Shown here: positions 17,610 through 25,724 of the stretch, in pieces
Position numbering within the stretch: position 1 is the first letter of the stretch
Layout: every line of letters starts with the position of its first letter
Source: Taibaiella soli
Lineage (GTDB): Bacteria; Bacteroidota; Bacteroidia; Chitinophagales; Chitinophagaceae
Assembly: GCF_003236175.1 (NCBI RefSeq)
Contig: NZ_QKTW01000003.1
Span: 170,298 to 234,297 of the forward strand
Reading direction: 5' to 3'
DNA length: 64,000 nucleotides
Translations under genes and position numbers: made by a program
The notes under the pieces: generated by a model
The model's database searches: none
Told to the model about the DNA's origin: nothing
The model's input: only the letters and a program-made list of their open reading frames with translations

Positions 17610-20600
17610 TTATTCCGCTTTTTTGATGGTAGTGGAATCGATCTTCATGAGCTTGCGGTCGGTTTGCTTTTGGATATAGTTGCTGTATTGTACGCCATGG
17701 AAGAATTCTTTCATGTTGTCAAATGTTTTGCGCCAGGAAATACCGACGCCCGCACGTGTGATGTAACTGCCAACGGCCACATCGAAGTTGTTGGTGCGGA
17801 AACCATTCAGGCGCAGACGGCCATCTTCTGTTACTAAATATTGTACGCGGAAATCGCCGGCCAGAGTGAGTGCACTCGATGTGCTGGTATTGGTTGAAGT
17901 AGGGCGGCCCCAATCGTAAATACTACCAACTTCCACAATGACACGTTCTTTAAACAGGCTTTGACGAACACCAAACCGCAGTTCATTACGATTGATGCCT
18001 CCTGCCACAGTAGGATCGCTGAGGTTGTAGTTTTTGTATTTCAGTTCAACGGCCAGGCTTTTATCGCCCAATAATTTATTTACAATGTTCGTGAGCTGCG
18101 ATGATGCAGTTGTCGATATAATCTCACTCATGTTGTTGATGGCGCCGGTTTTTGCAGTGGTACCGATGAGTCCTTCCGGTGGAATGAAAGTGCCGACGAG
18201 CAAAAGCGATGCAACCTGGTCAAACAGTTCACGATCGTTTTGATTGATGCGTTCCAGTTTGGTATAAGCATAGGTGCCCACTGATCTTTTCTCTGGCAGT
18301 TCCAGCTTAAACGTCAATTCGGGTTTTTGCAGCGAGCCTTTCATGTGAAGAATTACATCTACGTTTTGTGCAGTCTTCGCATCGGCCAGTTCGCTGGAAG
18401 GAATCATCTGGTTTTGCTGTTCCTGTTCGCTGAGGAGATCGTAAAGGCGTGCCATGGTGCGGTACGTACCTTCAATATCAAGGTTAAGTCTTGTAACTGG
18501 CCCGGTGAAAACGATAGAGCTTCCCCGGTTGATGATAAACTTCCGTTTAAAGAAAAGCTGGCGGAACGTAAATGTATAATCTCCTTCATCAATCACATAG
18601 GCGCCCGTGATGCTCATGTCTGCGTTAGATGCTATTCTGATGTTTAAACTACCGTTGCCCTTTGCATTGATTTCATCGCCTGTTGCCGGATCGAGGATCA
18701 TCGTTGTTTCCAGATTATCGGTCATCTGGGCATCTATGGAAATATTGTATTTGATGCCTTTTTTCTTCTTTACGATTGTTTGGTCATTGCCATATGTCTG
18801 GAAGCTTACGTAGCTGTAACTGCCCGTATTGCCAGTTGTTGTAATTGGAATGTACAGATGCGATGGCTTGGATGCGGCACCACGCACGGAGAGCGTAATA
18901 TCATCGAAAGGACCAGTGGCTCTCAATGAAAAATCGGCGAGTACTTGTCCGTAAAAATTGGCGTTTTCAAAATCCCGCAAGTTCAATACTTCAAACGAAG
19001 AGGACGAAGCTGACATTGCGAATTTGAAATTCCGTAAATGGTCGTGTGTCACACCGCCTTTAAAAATGGCCTGCCCACCGTGTTGGTCATATAATGTGAG
19101 CTGATCGGATTTAATGCCCTGATTGTTGACATCAATAACACCTGTCGGAATCGTATAGTTAGTACCGAGGTAATCTACGTGCAAGCTTGCGCTATCCAGT
19201 TTTATCTGACCAGAAATATCAGGTTGTAAAGAAGTGCCTTTTATTTGAACGGAGCCGTCTGCATAACCGCCGAGATCACTCATCAGCCCGGTTACGAAAG
19301 GCGATATCCAAGCCAGCGAAGCGTGGTTAAATTTAATCTGACCGTTCAATGCCTGGTAATGTGCGCTGTCTAAAGAGAAAATACCATTTGCGGTCAACGA
19401 TGCGTTACCGTTGTAGATACCGGTTTCCTGCTGTAACTCTATTTGTTTTTTCACAGCATCATAATTACCGATGATGTGCACTTCACCCACCGTGTCTGCA
19501 CCGAGTTTCAGATCGGTAGCAAGGAGATTGGCCGTAGCGTATGTTTTAGTAAAAAGATCGCGCACAGTGATGTTTCCTGTAAGGCGGCCATCAGGCTGAT
19601 AAGCAGATAATCCGGCAATGCCACCCAGCGTTGCCAGATCCAGGTTTTTGACTTCGGCCGACATTTCCTGGCTTTGCGGTGTGCTTTGCGTATTTACCAT
19701 AAGCTCCTGAAAGCCCGAATGCAGATGCAGGTTGTCGATGTCCAGGTATTTTTTCGCAAATACAATTCTGTTATCACCGTCTATCTGCCATTTATTTTGT
19801 CCGAGGTAAAATTCTGAAGGAAGAATATTTAGATAAAGGGAATCGTTGTAGGCGTACGCATGTCCGTTAATGATAGCAGTACCATAGCTCAGCGGCGAAG
19901 ACGTAACAATATTAAAGCGAAGCGAATCATTGCCCAGTGTGGCATTAGCATTCAGCGATACATTGACCAGACTGTCGCTCACTACTACTGCGGCGATGTC
20001 TGTTTTTACGGAAAGCTGCTGATAATTGCCGGTAGCGTTGATTTCAATATGACCTAATGCTACATTGTCAATATGCCCTTCCGGTATCTGAGCATTTAAT
20101 ATCAATTCCTGCGTGGTCGTATTCAGCGAACCAATAATGGTGGCATTATTAAAATTGCGGAGTTGCGGTACAACCACGCTCAGGAGGTTGTCCACATCGC
20201 GTGTGGTCACATCGAAACTGATGATCTGATTGGGCGCTGCGTTCTTTGGTTTTTTGATATAGGCAGGCAGATATCCTGCGAGATAATATTGCAGTGATGG
20301 CGGCAGTTTTGATAATTCGTATTTGCCGACAATGTGCGCTGTGATATCATTGCTCTGCAGCGTAAATGTTTTGGTGTCGTCATAAGCACTCGAGTTGATA
20401 TAAACAGAATCGAGATCCAGCCGGTTTTTGTTGCGGATCACATTGATGTTGTACAACTTCGCCGAGCCAAGGAAATTATCGATGGTATTACCCGTTGAGT
20501 TCAGGTCAAAATCGGCGCTGGCCATGATCGAATCTTTGGTCAGATGCAGTGCATGCAAATTACTTTTCAGCAGGTTGGCCGTGGCTTTAATCACTGGCAG

Positions 20601-22355
20601 CGGCTGACTGAAATCGATATTACCGTTAAATGCCAAAGCCAGATTAGGGTCATCCACCAATAGCTGACCTGTGAATTGTTTTTTGGCAAGCACCCCTTCA
20701 GCCGTGATATTGGTGTAATTGTACTGGTGATAATACAGCTGCGCAAAAGTGGTATTGATATTGACGTGGGCATTATGCGGGTCAAAATCGGAGCCATTGA
20801 CCGTTGCATTAAACGTCATCGTTCCTAAATCAGGCTGGCGGAAAAATACACCTGCATTGATCTTGTCTCCTTTAATAGTTCCGGCATAACTCGCCGTTTT
20901 TTTCTTACTGTCCGGCAGTGATAATTTGATGTCGGAGACAATGGTGCCGAGATTGGTAGTAAGCGTGCCTGAAGTTGCAAAGTTTTCCAGATACCCTTTA
21001 TAGCTGCCTTTAAAATAAGCGTACTTCAGCGACTGGACGTCCACATTCGGATTCTGTTTCAGCTCCGGTGCGTATTTAAGAATTGCCTGGCCACTAGTCA
21101 TGATTTCACCGTTATCGAAATCGATGAACGTGGTGTAAATATCCGGCAGGCCTTTCATAGAGAGGTCGCCTTTAATAGTGCTGGTGCCGTCTGTAACATC
21201 CAGATCTTTGGCTTTCAGATCAGCCACTGTACCCACTGCAGAACCGCTTACCTTAAGCGTGGCAGGGTAGAGCTTTCGCAGTTGCGGCGCAAAATAAGCG
21301 ACATCGCGTGCATCTACGGTTGCGTTTTTCAGTCTGCCCACCATGATCACTTTCTCAATATAATCGGTGAAATCAGGGAAGCGCGTATAATGCATCGCGT
21401 AGTAATTCTGCAGCTTGCTATGGTTGGTTTCCAGATACAGGCTATCGCAGATAGAAGCATTCGGCGAAACGGTAATGGCCGCTTTGAAATCTTTAATCTC
21501 AATGCCACAACGTTCTTTGGCAGCAAGATGATACATGCGTCCGCGTATGGTATCCTTCAGGATGTGAATATTCCGCACATCGATATTGATGCCGGTAATA
21601 TCCATATGCGCCGGGTCAAATTCGTTAATTGCCGGAATGTCTTCATCCGATTTGAAATGGAACGCGCAATCGTCCAGCTGTAATTTCTTTAGCGAAACAA
21701 GCCAGTTGCCTGTATTGAAAGCAGTGGTGTCAATTTCCTTTTTCTTCTTTTTTCGATTGGGATCTTTGGGTTTGCCAGCCTCGTAGTCATAATAGACCAT
21801 TGAAAACTGTTTGAGGTCAATATTGTTGACGTCCAGTAATTTCTTTTTGAGATCGACTTTATCGGCGTCTACATCCAGTGAGCCTACATCAAAATCCATA
21901 TTCACACCTTCCCAGGCATCATCCATCCGGAAGCGAACATTTTTAAGATCTACTTTTTTCAGATCGATTTCGAAATCACTTTTTTTACCGGTCGATTTTT
22001 TAGGTCCGGAAAATGCATCGATGATAAACTGGTAGTTCCACTCGGCTGAATTTTTCTTACGATATAAGTTGGCATATGCACCGTGCAAACCGACATAGCT
22101 GATAACCGGAACTTCTTTTTTGAGGAAAAACCAATCGGTAATACGGGTTTGTACCAGATCGGCATAAAGCAGTGTGTCTTGCTGATGGTCCTGGATATAA
22201 ATTCCCTCGAGCAATACATGGTTGAGAAAATCGACTCGTACATGTCTGATTTCCACTCTTGTTTTTAGCTTGCGCGAAAGGACTTCCGTGGCTTTGCTGA
22301 CCAGAAAATTCTGAACTGGTGTCAAATTAATGAGTATTACCAGCAAAATGATCAA
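17610..22355 (-). CDS. TamB-type translocation and assembly module protein (DUF490)
   Basis: A 1581-residue protein of the AsmA/TamB bridge-like family, thought to move lipids or help assemble outer-membrane proteins between the two membranes. It has an N-terminal membrane anchor, a long beta-rich repeat region and a C-terminal DUF490 domain (about 1180-1560; RQLFFKRKFIINRGSSIVFTGPVTRLNLDIEGTY, written in part, is its signature region). The start is uncertain. TTG at 22355 cuts through the anchor, and the frame continues upstream to a TAA at 22431-22433 with basic residues and NIFLGFVGLIILL, which looks like the real N-terminus, but no ATG or GTG is present there. No TamA partner is adjacent. 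Confidence 0.88.
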   Translation of the reverse strand: MIILLVILINLTPVQNFLVSKATEVLSRKLKTRVEIRHVRVDFLNHVLLEGIYIQDHQQDTLLYADLVQTRITDWFFLKKEVPVISYVGLHGAYANLYRKKNSAEWNYQFIIDAFSGPKKSTGKKSDFEIDLKKVDLKNVRFRMDDAWEGVNMDFDVGSLDVDADKVDLKKKLLDVNNIDLKQFSMVYYDYEAGKPKDPNRKKKKKEIDTTAFNTGNWLVSLKKLQLDDCAFHFKSDEDIPAINEFDPAHMDITGINIDVRNIHILKDTIRGRMYHLAAKERCGIEIKDFKAAITVSPNASICDSLYLETNHSKLQNYYAMHYTRFPDFTDYIEKVIMVGRLKNATVDARDVAYFAPQLRKLYPATLKVSGSAVGTVADLKAKDLDVTDGTSTIKGDLSMKGLPDIYTTFIDFDNGEIMTSGQAILKYAPELKQNPNVDVQSLKYAYFKGSYKGYLENFATSGTLTTNLGTIVSDIKLSLPDSKKKTASYAGTIKGDKINAGVFFRQPDLGTMTFNATVNGSDFDPHNAHVNINTTFAQLYYHQYNYTNITAEGVLAKKQFTGQLLVDDPNLALAFNGNIDFSQPLPVIKATANLLKSNLHALHLTKDSIMASADFDLNSTGNTIDNFLGSAKLYNINVIRNKNRLDLDSVYINSSAYDDTKTFTLQSNDITAHIVGKYELSKLPPSLQYYLAGYLPAYIKKPKNAAPNQIISFDVTTRDVDNLLSVVVPQLRNFNNATIIGSLNTTTQELILNAQIPEGHIDNVALGHIEINATGNYQQLSVKTDIAAVVVSDSLVNVSLNANATLGNDSLRFNIVTSSPLSYGTAIINGHAYAYNDSLYLNILPSEFYLGQNKWQIDGDNRIVFAKKYLDIDNLHLHSGFQELMVNTQSTPQSQEMSAEVKNLDLATLGGIAGLSAYQPDGRLTGNITVRDLFTKTYATANLLATDLKLGADTVGEVHIIGNYDAVKKQIELQQETGIYNGNASLTANGIFSLDSAHYQALNGQIKFNHASLAWISPFVTGLMSDLGGYADGSVQIKGTSLQPDISGQIKLDSASLHVDYLGTNYTIPTGVIDVNNQGIKSDQLTLYDQHGGQAIFKGGVTHDHLRNFKFAMSASSSSFEVLNLRDFENANFYGQVLADFSLRATGPFDDITLSVRGAASKPSHLYIPITTTGNTGSYSYVSFQTYGNDQTIVKKKKGIKYNISIDAQMTDNLETTMILDPATGDEINAKGNGSLNIRIASNADMSITGAYVIDEGDYTFTFRQLFFKRKFIINRGSSIVFTGPVTRLNLDIEGTYRTMARLYDLLSEQEQQNQMIPSSELADAKTAQNVDVILHMKGSLQKPELTFKLELPEKRSVGTYAYTKLERINQNDRELFDQVASLLLVGTFIPPEGLIGTTAKTGAINNMSEIISTTASSQLTNIVNKLLGDKSLAVELKYKNYNLSDPTVAGGINRNELRFGVRQSLFKERVIVEVGSIYDWGRPTSTNTSTSSALTLAGDFRVQYLVTEDGRLRLNGFRTNNFDVAVGSYITRAGVGISWRKTFDNMKEFFHGVQYSNYIQKQTDRKLMKIDSTTIKKAE

Positions 22356-22433
22356 GCCTACGAAACCGAGGAATATGTTACGCAGTATTTTTAGAAACCG
22401 TTTCAGACGCCGCTGCAGCTTTTTTTCGAATTA

Positions 22434-22441
22434 CAAAAATA
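22434..22441 (-). promoter_or_regulatory. -7 box of tamB-like gene
   Basis: Read leftward: TATTTTTG. Transcription would start near 22428, just inside the N-terminal extension of the frame, so translation must begin between about 22428 and 22355. Confidence 0.55.
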
Positions 22442-22802
22442 ACTTTTGTCATTGATATAAAACAAAATAGGCGGGGCTTAAGTCAAAAGTAAAAAGTTAA
22501 AAGTCAAAACTGCGGCAATGGTCAATGCTTGTGAAATGTCAAACTTGGAAATCAATGGACAATGGATAATGGACAATTGACAATTATGTGTTTTTATGTG
22601 GAATTCACAAATGACCGTCAGTCAGAGGATAGCTGACTTTTGACGTTTCACAAGCATTCACCATTTACCATTGACCATTCACAAGAAATCCGCTGTCAGC
22701 TGATCCATTCCCCCTTTTTGGTGGATTTTAACGCCAGTATGGCCGTATTTGCGCAACAACTTCGTACCTTGGGCGCTTCCAATTCAAATTTTGATCTCGG
22801 TA
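22442..22802. repeat. Phrase-repeat region between tamB-like and C1 peptidase genes
   Basis: No gene is supported. Runs of short similar words occupy much of it: AAAAGTTAAAAGTCAAAA at about 22486-22508, AATGGACAATGGATAATGG at about 22553-22572 and ACCATTTACCATTGACCATT at about 22659-22678. TACCTTGG at 22764-22771 may be the -7 box of the peptidase gene. Confidence 0.5.
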
Positions 22803-23993
22803 ATGAAAAAATTAATGCTGCTCATGGCTGCGGCTCTGCCACTTCTGGCAACTGCGCAGGATGACCTGGTTAAAAAACTGGACAACAACAAAAGTGACAG
22901 TGCAAAAAAAGCGTTCACCTTTACAAAAGTTATTGATCTCGGTACTACCTCTGTAAAAAATCAGGCAAGCTCAGGTACTTGCTGGAGCTACTCAACCAAC
23001 TCATTCGTAGAAAGCGAAATGATCCGCATGGGCAAAACGCCGGTGCAGCTTTCGCAGATTTTCACAGCGCATTGTGTGTACAAAGACAAAGCTGTTTCTT
23101 ATGTACGCATGCACGGTGATTTCTCCTGGGGCGACGGTGGCGAATGTCATGATGTAATCAACATGTACCAGAAATACGGTGCAATGCCGCAGGAAGTGTA
23201 CACTGGTCTGAACTACGGTACTTCTAAAAATAAATTCGGTGAAATGCAGGCGGTGCTGAAAGGTATGCTGGATGCAATCGTAAAAAATCCGAACGGCAAA
23301 CTGACTTCTAGCTGGAACAAAGCATTCAACGCGGTATTGGATGCATATCTCGGTCCAATTCCTGAAACATTTACCTGGAAAGGAAAAGAATATACGCCAC
23401 GTACGTTCGCTGATCAGGTAGTAGGTATCAATCCTGCTGATTATGTAGAGATCTCTTCTTTCACGGATATGCCTTACTACAAAAAATCACTGCTGATGGT
23501 TCAGGACAACTGGGCGATGCAAAAAGTGTACAACGTGAAAATGGATGATATTACTACTATCATCGACAACGCGCTGAAAAACGGTTACACGGTTGCATGG
23601 GCTACTGACGTGAGTGAAAAATATTTCAGCTGGAAAAATGGTGTAGCATTCGTTCCTGAAAAAGATTGGGAAGATATGGAAGAAGCAGATCAGAAAGCAC
23701 TCTTCAATGGTCCTAAAACAGAACGTAAAATCACGCCTGAAATGCGTCAGAAGGCGTTTGAAAACTACGAAACAACTGACGATCACGGTATGCACATTGT
23801 AGGTATGGCTAAAGACCAGACCGGCAAAGAATACTACATCGTGAAAAACTCATGGGGTGAAAAGAATGACTATAAAGGTTATATCTACGTGAGCAAGGCT
23901 TATGTACAATACAAAACCACTGCGTTCCTCCTGCACAAAAATGCAATCCCTTCTAACCTGCGTTCTAAAATGAACATCGAGGTGAACGGGTAA
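22803..23993 (+). CDS. C1-family cysteine peptidase (bleomycin hydrolase/PepC-like), exported
   Basis: A papain-fold peptidase of 396 residues. The catalytic set is visible: Gln54 and Cys60 in KNQASSGTCWSYS, His331 in DHGMHIVG, and Asn349 in VKNSWGE. It belongs to the C1B group, which trims peptides from the N-terminus. Unlike cytoplasmic PepC it has a signal peptide (MKKLMLLMAAALPLLATAQ), so it should work in the periplasm. I use the ATG at 22803, which begins this signal; an upstream in-frame start at 22749 adds a non-signal segment and precedes the likely promoter. Confidence 0.9.
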   Translation: MKKLMLLMAAALPLLATAQDDLVKKLDNNKSDSAKKAFTFTKVIDLGTTSVKNQASSGTCWSYSTNSFVESEMIRMGKTPVQLSQIFTAHCVYKDKAVSYVRMHGDFSWGDGGECHDVINMYQKYGAMPQEVYTGLNYGTSKNKFGEMQAVLKGMLDAIVKNPNGKLTSSWNKAFNAVLDAYLGPIPETFTWKGKEYTPRTFADQVVGINPADYVEISSFTDMPYYKKSLLMVQDNWAMQKVYNVKMDDITTIIDNALKNGYTVAWATDVSEKYFSWKNGVAFVPEKDWEDMEEADQKALFNGPKTERKITPEMRQKAFENYETTDDHGMHIVGMAKDQTGKEYYIVKNSWGEKNDYKGYIYVSKAYVQYKTTAFLLHKNAIPSNLRSKMNIEVNG

Positions 23994-24401
23994 TTAGAAA
24001 TTCAAAATTCAAAAGTCAAAAGTCAAAACCTCAATGTGGGTGTAGACTATATAAAGAGAGATGAGTTGCAACGCAGCTCGTCTCTTTTTTTGCTGCCAAA
24101 CTAAGAGCCTTGAAATTGAACTCAATTTTAATTGTGTCATTGGCAAGAGGGAACTCGCGCGATGAGTGTCCCACACCATCCGGGTTGTCCCGAGGTACGA
24201 CGTCGGGAACTGATTTCGCGCAGGGGTGTATTTTTTTGTTTTCGCGGGCGGCAAAACGGCACAGCTATTTGCGTCGTGTTATTCATCATCCATTCACATG
24301 CGTGATAGTGAAATCAGTGACCAGTATTTTTACCGATTGTAAACTCGATAAAATGAATTTCTTTTGCATTTGATTTTCATAAACACATAATTAAAAACTC
24401 A
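23994..24401. other. Intergenic: phrase repeats, terminator and interspersed element
   Basis: No gene is supported. It holds AATTCAAAATTCAAAAGTC words (23998-24030), a terminator (24057-24090) and one copy of a roughly 45-bp element (about 24178-24226: GAGGTACGACGTCGGGAACT then GATTTCGCGC) that recurs near 39530 and, inverted, near 41110. Confidence 0.5.
24057..24090 (+). terminator. Terminator of C1 peptidase gene
   Basis: Stem AGAGATGAG (24057-24065) with CTCGTCTCT (24077-24085), one G-T pair, followed by a T run. Confidence 0.7.
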
Positions 24402-25469
24402 ATGAAGAAGATTCTATTAGCGGCACTTTTGCTTTTAACGACCCTAAATTTATTTGCGCAGGAAAAACAAGAAACTAAAGAGAAGAAGAATTATTCCATT
24501 ATCCATTTTACAACCGCGAGACAAAAGGACAAGTTTAGTAGAATTATTTTTATCAACGATCAGATGGTTGGCACAATAGGCCCGCATGAAGATCTGAAAT
24601 GTAAAATTTATTCAGAAGGCCGTCTGACGATCACTGTTGTTTTTGATGGGGTACCTCCATCCCGTACCATCAAACCACTTGATGTAAAGGCCGGTGAAAA
24701 ATATTATTTCTCGTTTCCTGGATTTAAACCACTAGAGCAGGAAAAAGGAAAGGAGTTATTGGAAGATGTGACAAACACTGTTACATTCGAAGAGGATAAA
24801 GCAAAACCTGTCGGTAAACTTCCAGAAGGTATGACTGCTGACAGCGATGGCCCGAAACAAGGCACTTGTTTCGCCATCAGCAAACAAGGTTATCTGCTCA
24901 CTAACTACCACGTAGTAAAAGGTGCGAAGAAAGTACAGGTAAAAGGTATCGGTAATGATTTTTCTACTTCTTACGGTGTAGATGTTGTTTCTTTTGATGC
25001 AGACCTGGATCTGGCGGTGTTGAAACTGAAAAATCAAAACGTTGCGTTGGGTGAAATACCTTATCAGATCAGTACTTCGGTAGCGGAACAAGGTTCTAAA
25101 TCTTTTGCACTTGGTTTCCCGCTGACTACATCAATGGGTGAAGAAGTAAAACTGACAGAAGGTATCATCAGTGCAAAAAGCGGTTATAAAGGCACCAATT
25201 CTCAATATCAATTCTCTGCAGCAGTACAACCGGGTAACAGCGGCAGTCCATTGTTTGATGAAAACGGAAACGTAATTGGTATTGTAGATGCAAAACTGCA
25301 GGGCGCAGAAGGTGCAGGTTATGCGGTGAAATCGCCGTACATCAACACGTTCCTGAGCATGGTAGAAGGTTTGCAGCTTGCGAAACCAGCAACCTCTATG
25401 ACTGCATTGTCGCTGTCTGATAAAGTAGCTAAACTCAAAAATTACACGTTCATTGTAACAACTGAATAG
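24402..25469 (+). CDS. Exported trypsin-like serine protease (S1C)
   Basis: A 355-residue protein with signal peptide (1-19, LNLFAQ) and a beta-rich N-terminal segment (about 30-130). The trypsin-like domain shows His170 (LLTNYHVVKG), Asp203 (DLDLAVLKL) and Ser280 (QPGNSGSPLFD) in the right order and spacing. There is no PDZ domain, unlike DegP/HtrA. It probably acts in the periplasm or at the surface; target unknown. It is monocistronic and ends in a strong terminator. Confidence 0.88.
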   Translation: MKKILLAALLLLTTLNLFAQEKQETKEKKNYSIIHFTTARQKDKFSRIIFINDQMVGTIGPHEDLKCKIYSEGRLTITVVFDGVPPSRTIKPLDVKAGEKYYFSFPGFKPLEQEKGKELLEDVTNTVTFEEDKAKPVGKLPEGMTADSDGPKQGTCFAISKQGYLLTNYHVVKGAKKVQVKGIGNDFSTSYGVDVVSFDADLDLAVLKLKNQNVALGEIPYQISTSVAEQGSKSFALGFPLTTSMGEEVKLTEGIISAKSGYKGTNSQYQFSAAVQPGNSGSPLFDENGNVIGIVDAKLQGAEGAGYAVKSPYINTFLSMVEGLQLAKPATSMTALSLSDKVAKLKNYTFIVTTE

Positions 25470-25491
25470 AGCTTTATTTCGTGAATAAAAG

Positions 25492-25527
25492 AAACGGTCC
25501 GCATATGCTGTGCGGACCGTTTTTGTT
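25492..25527 (+). terminator. Terminator of serine protease gene
   Basis: A perfect 12-bp stem AAACGGTCCGCA / TGCGGACCGTTT with a 7-nt loop, followed by T-rich sequence. Confidence 0.85.
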
Positions 25528-25607
25528 TTCCCTGTAGGTTGTTATCAGGAAGGTAGCACTCGTCCGCTATGACCTGGATTCACAGGGGTTGAGTTTGAAT
25601 GGTTTAA

Positions 25608-25717
25608 ACTAGTACGTACTATTTGCCCGACTAGTACGTACTATTTAAGCAACTAGTACGTACTAGTTGGGTAACTCTTCAGTACAAGTTGTTCAACTCT
25701 TCCGTATAAGTTTGAAG
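25608..25717. repeat. 22-bp tandem array with palindromic core
   Basis: Units start at 25608, 25630, 25652, 25674 and 25696, exactly 22 bp apart. The first three begin ACTAGTACGTACTA, whose core TAGTACGTACTA is a perfect palindrome (16 bp, ACTAGTACGTACTAGT, in the third). The last two are degraded (ACTCTTCAGTACAAG and ACTCTTCCGTATAAG). It lies between the convergent serine protease and beta-helix genes. A 22-bp period cannot encode a peptide repeat. Confidence 0.9.
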
Positions 25718-25724
25718 ACCTGCA

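Noticed and set aside
17610-22355. Reading the large protein as an adhesin
   Set aside because: The C-terminal DUF490-type domain, N-terminal membrane anchor and lack of a T9SS signal fit TamB/AsmA-like proteins better.
24009-24254. 81-codon leftward frame
   Set aside because: It lies over a terminator and an interspersed element (its RNQFPTSYLG stretch is the element translated) and has no conserved features.
25608-25717. CRISPR array
   Set aside because: Units are directly abutting 22-bp repeats with no constant-repeat/unique-spacer alternation and no cas genes; the same holds for the other three arrays.
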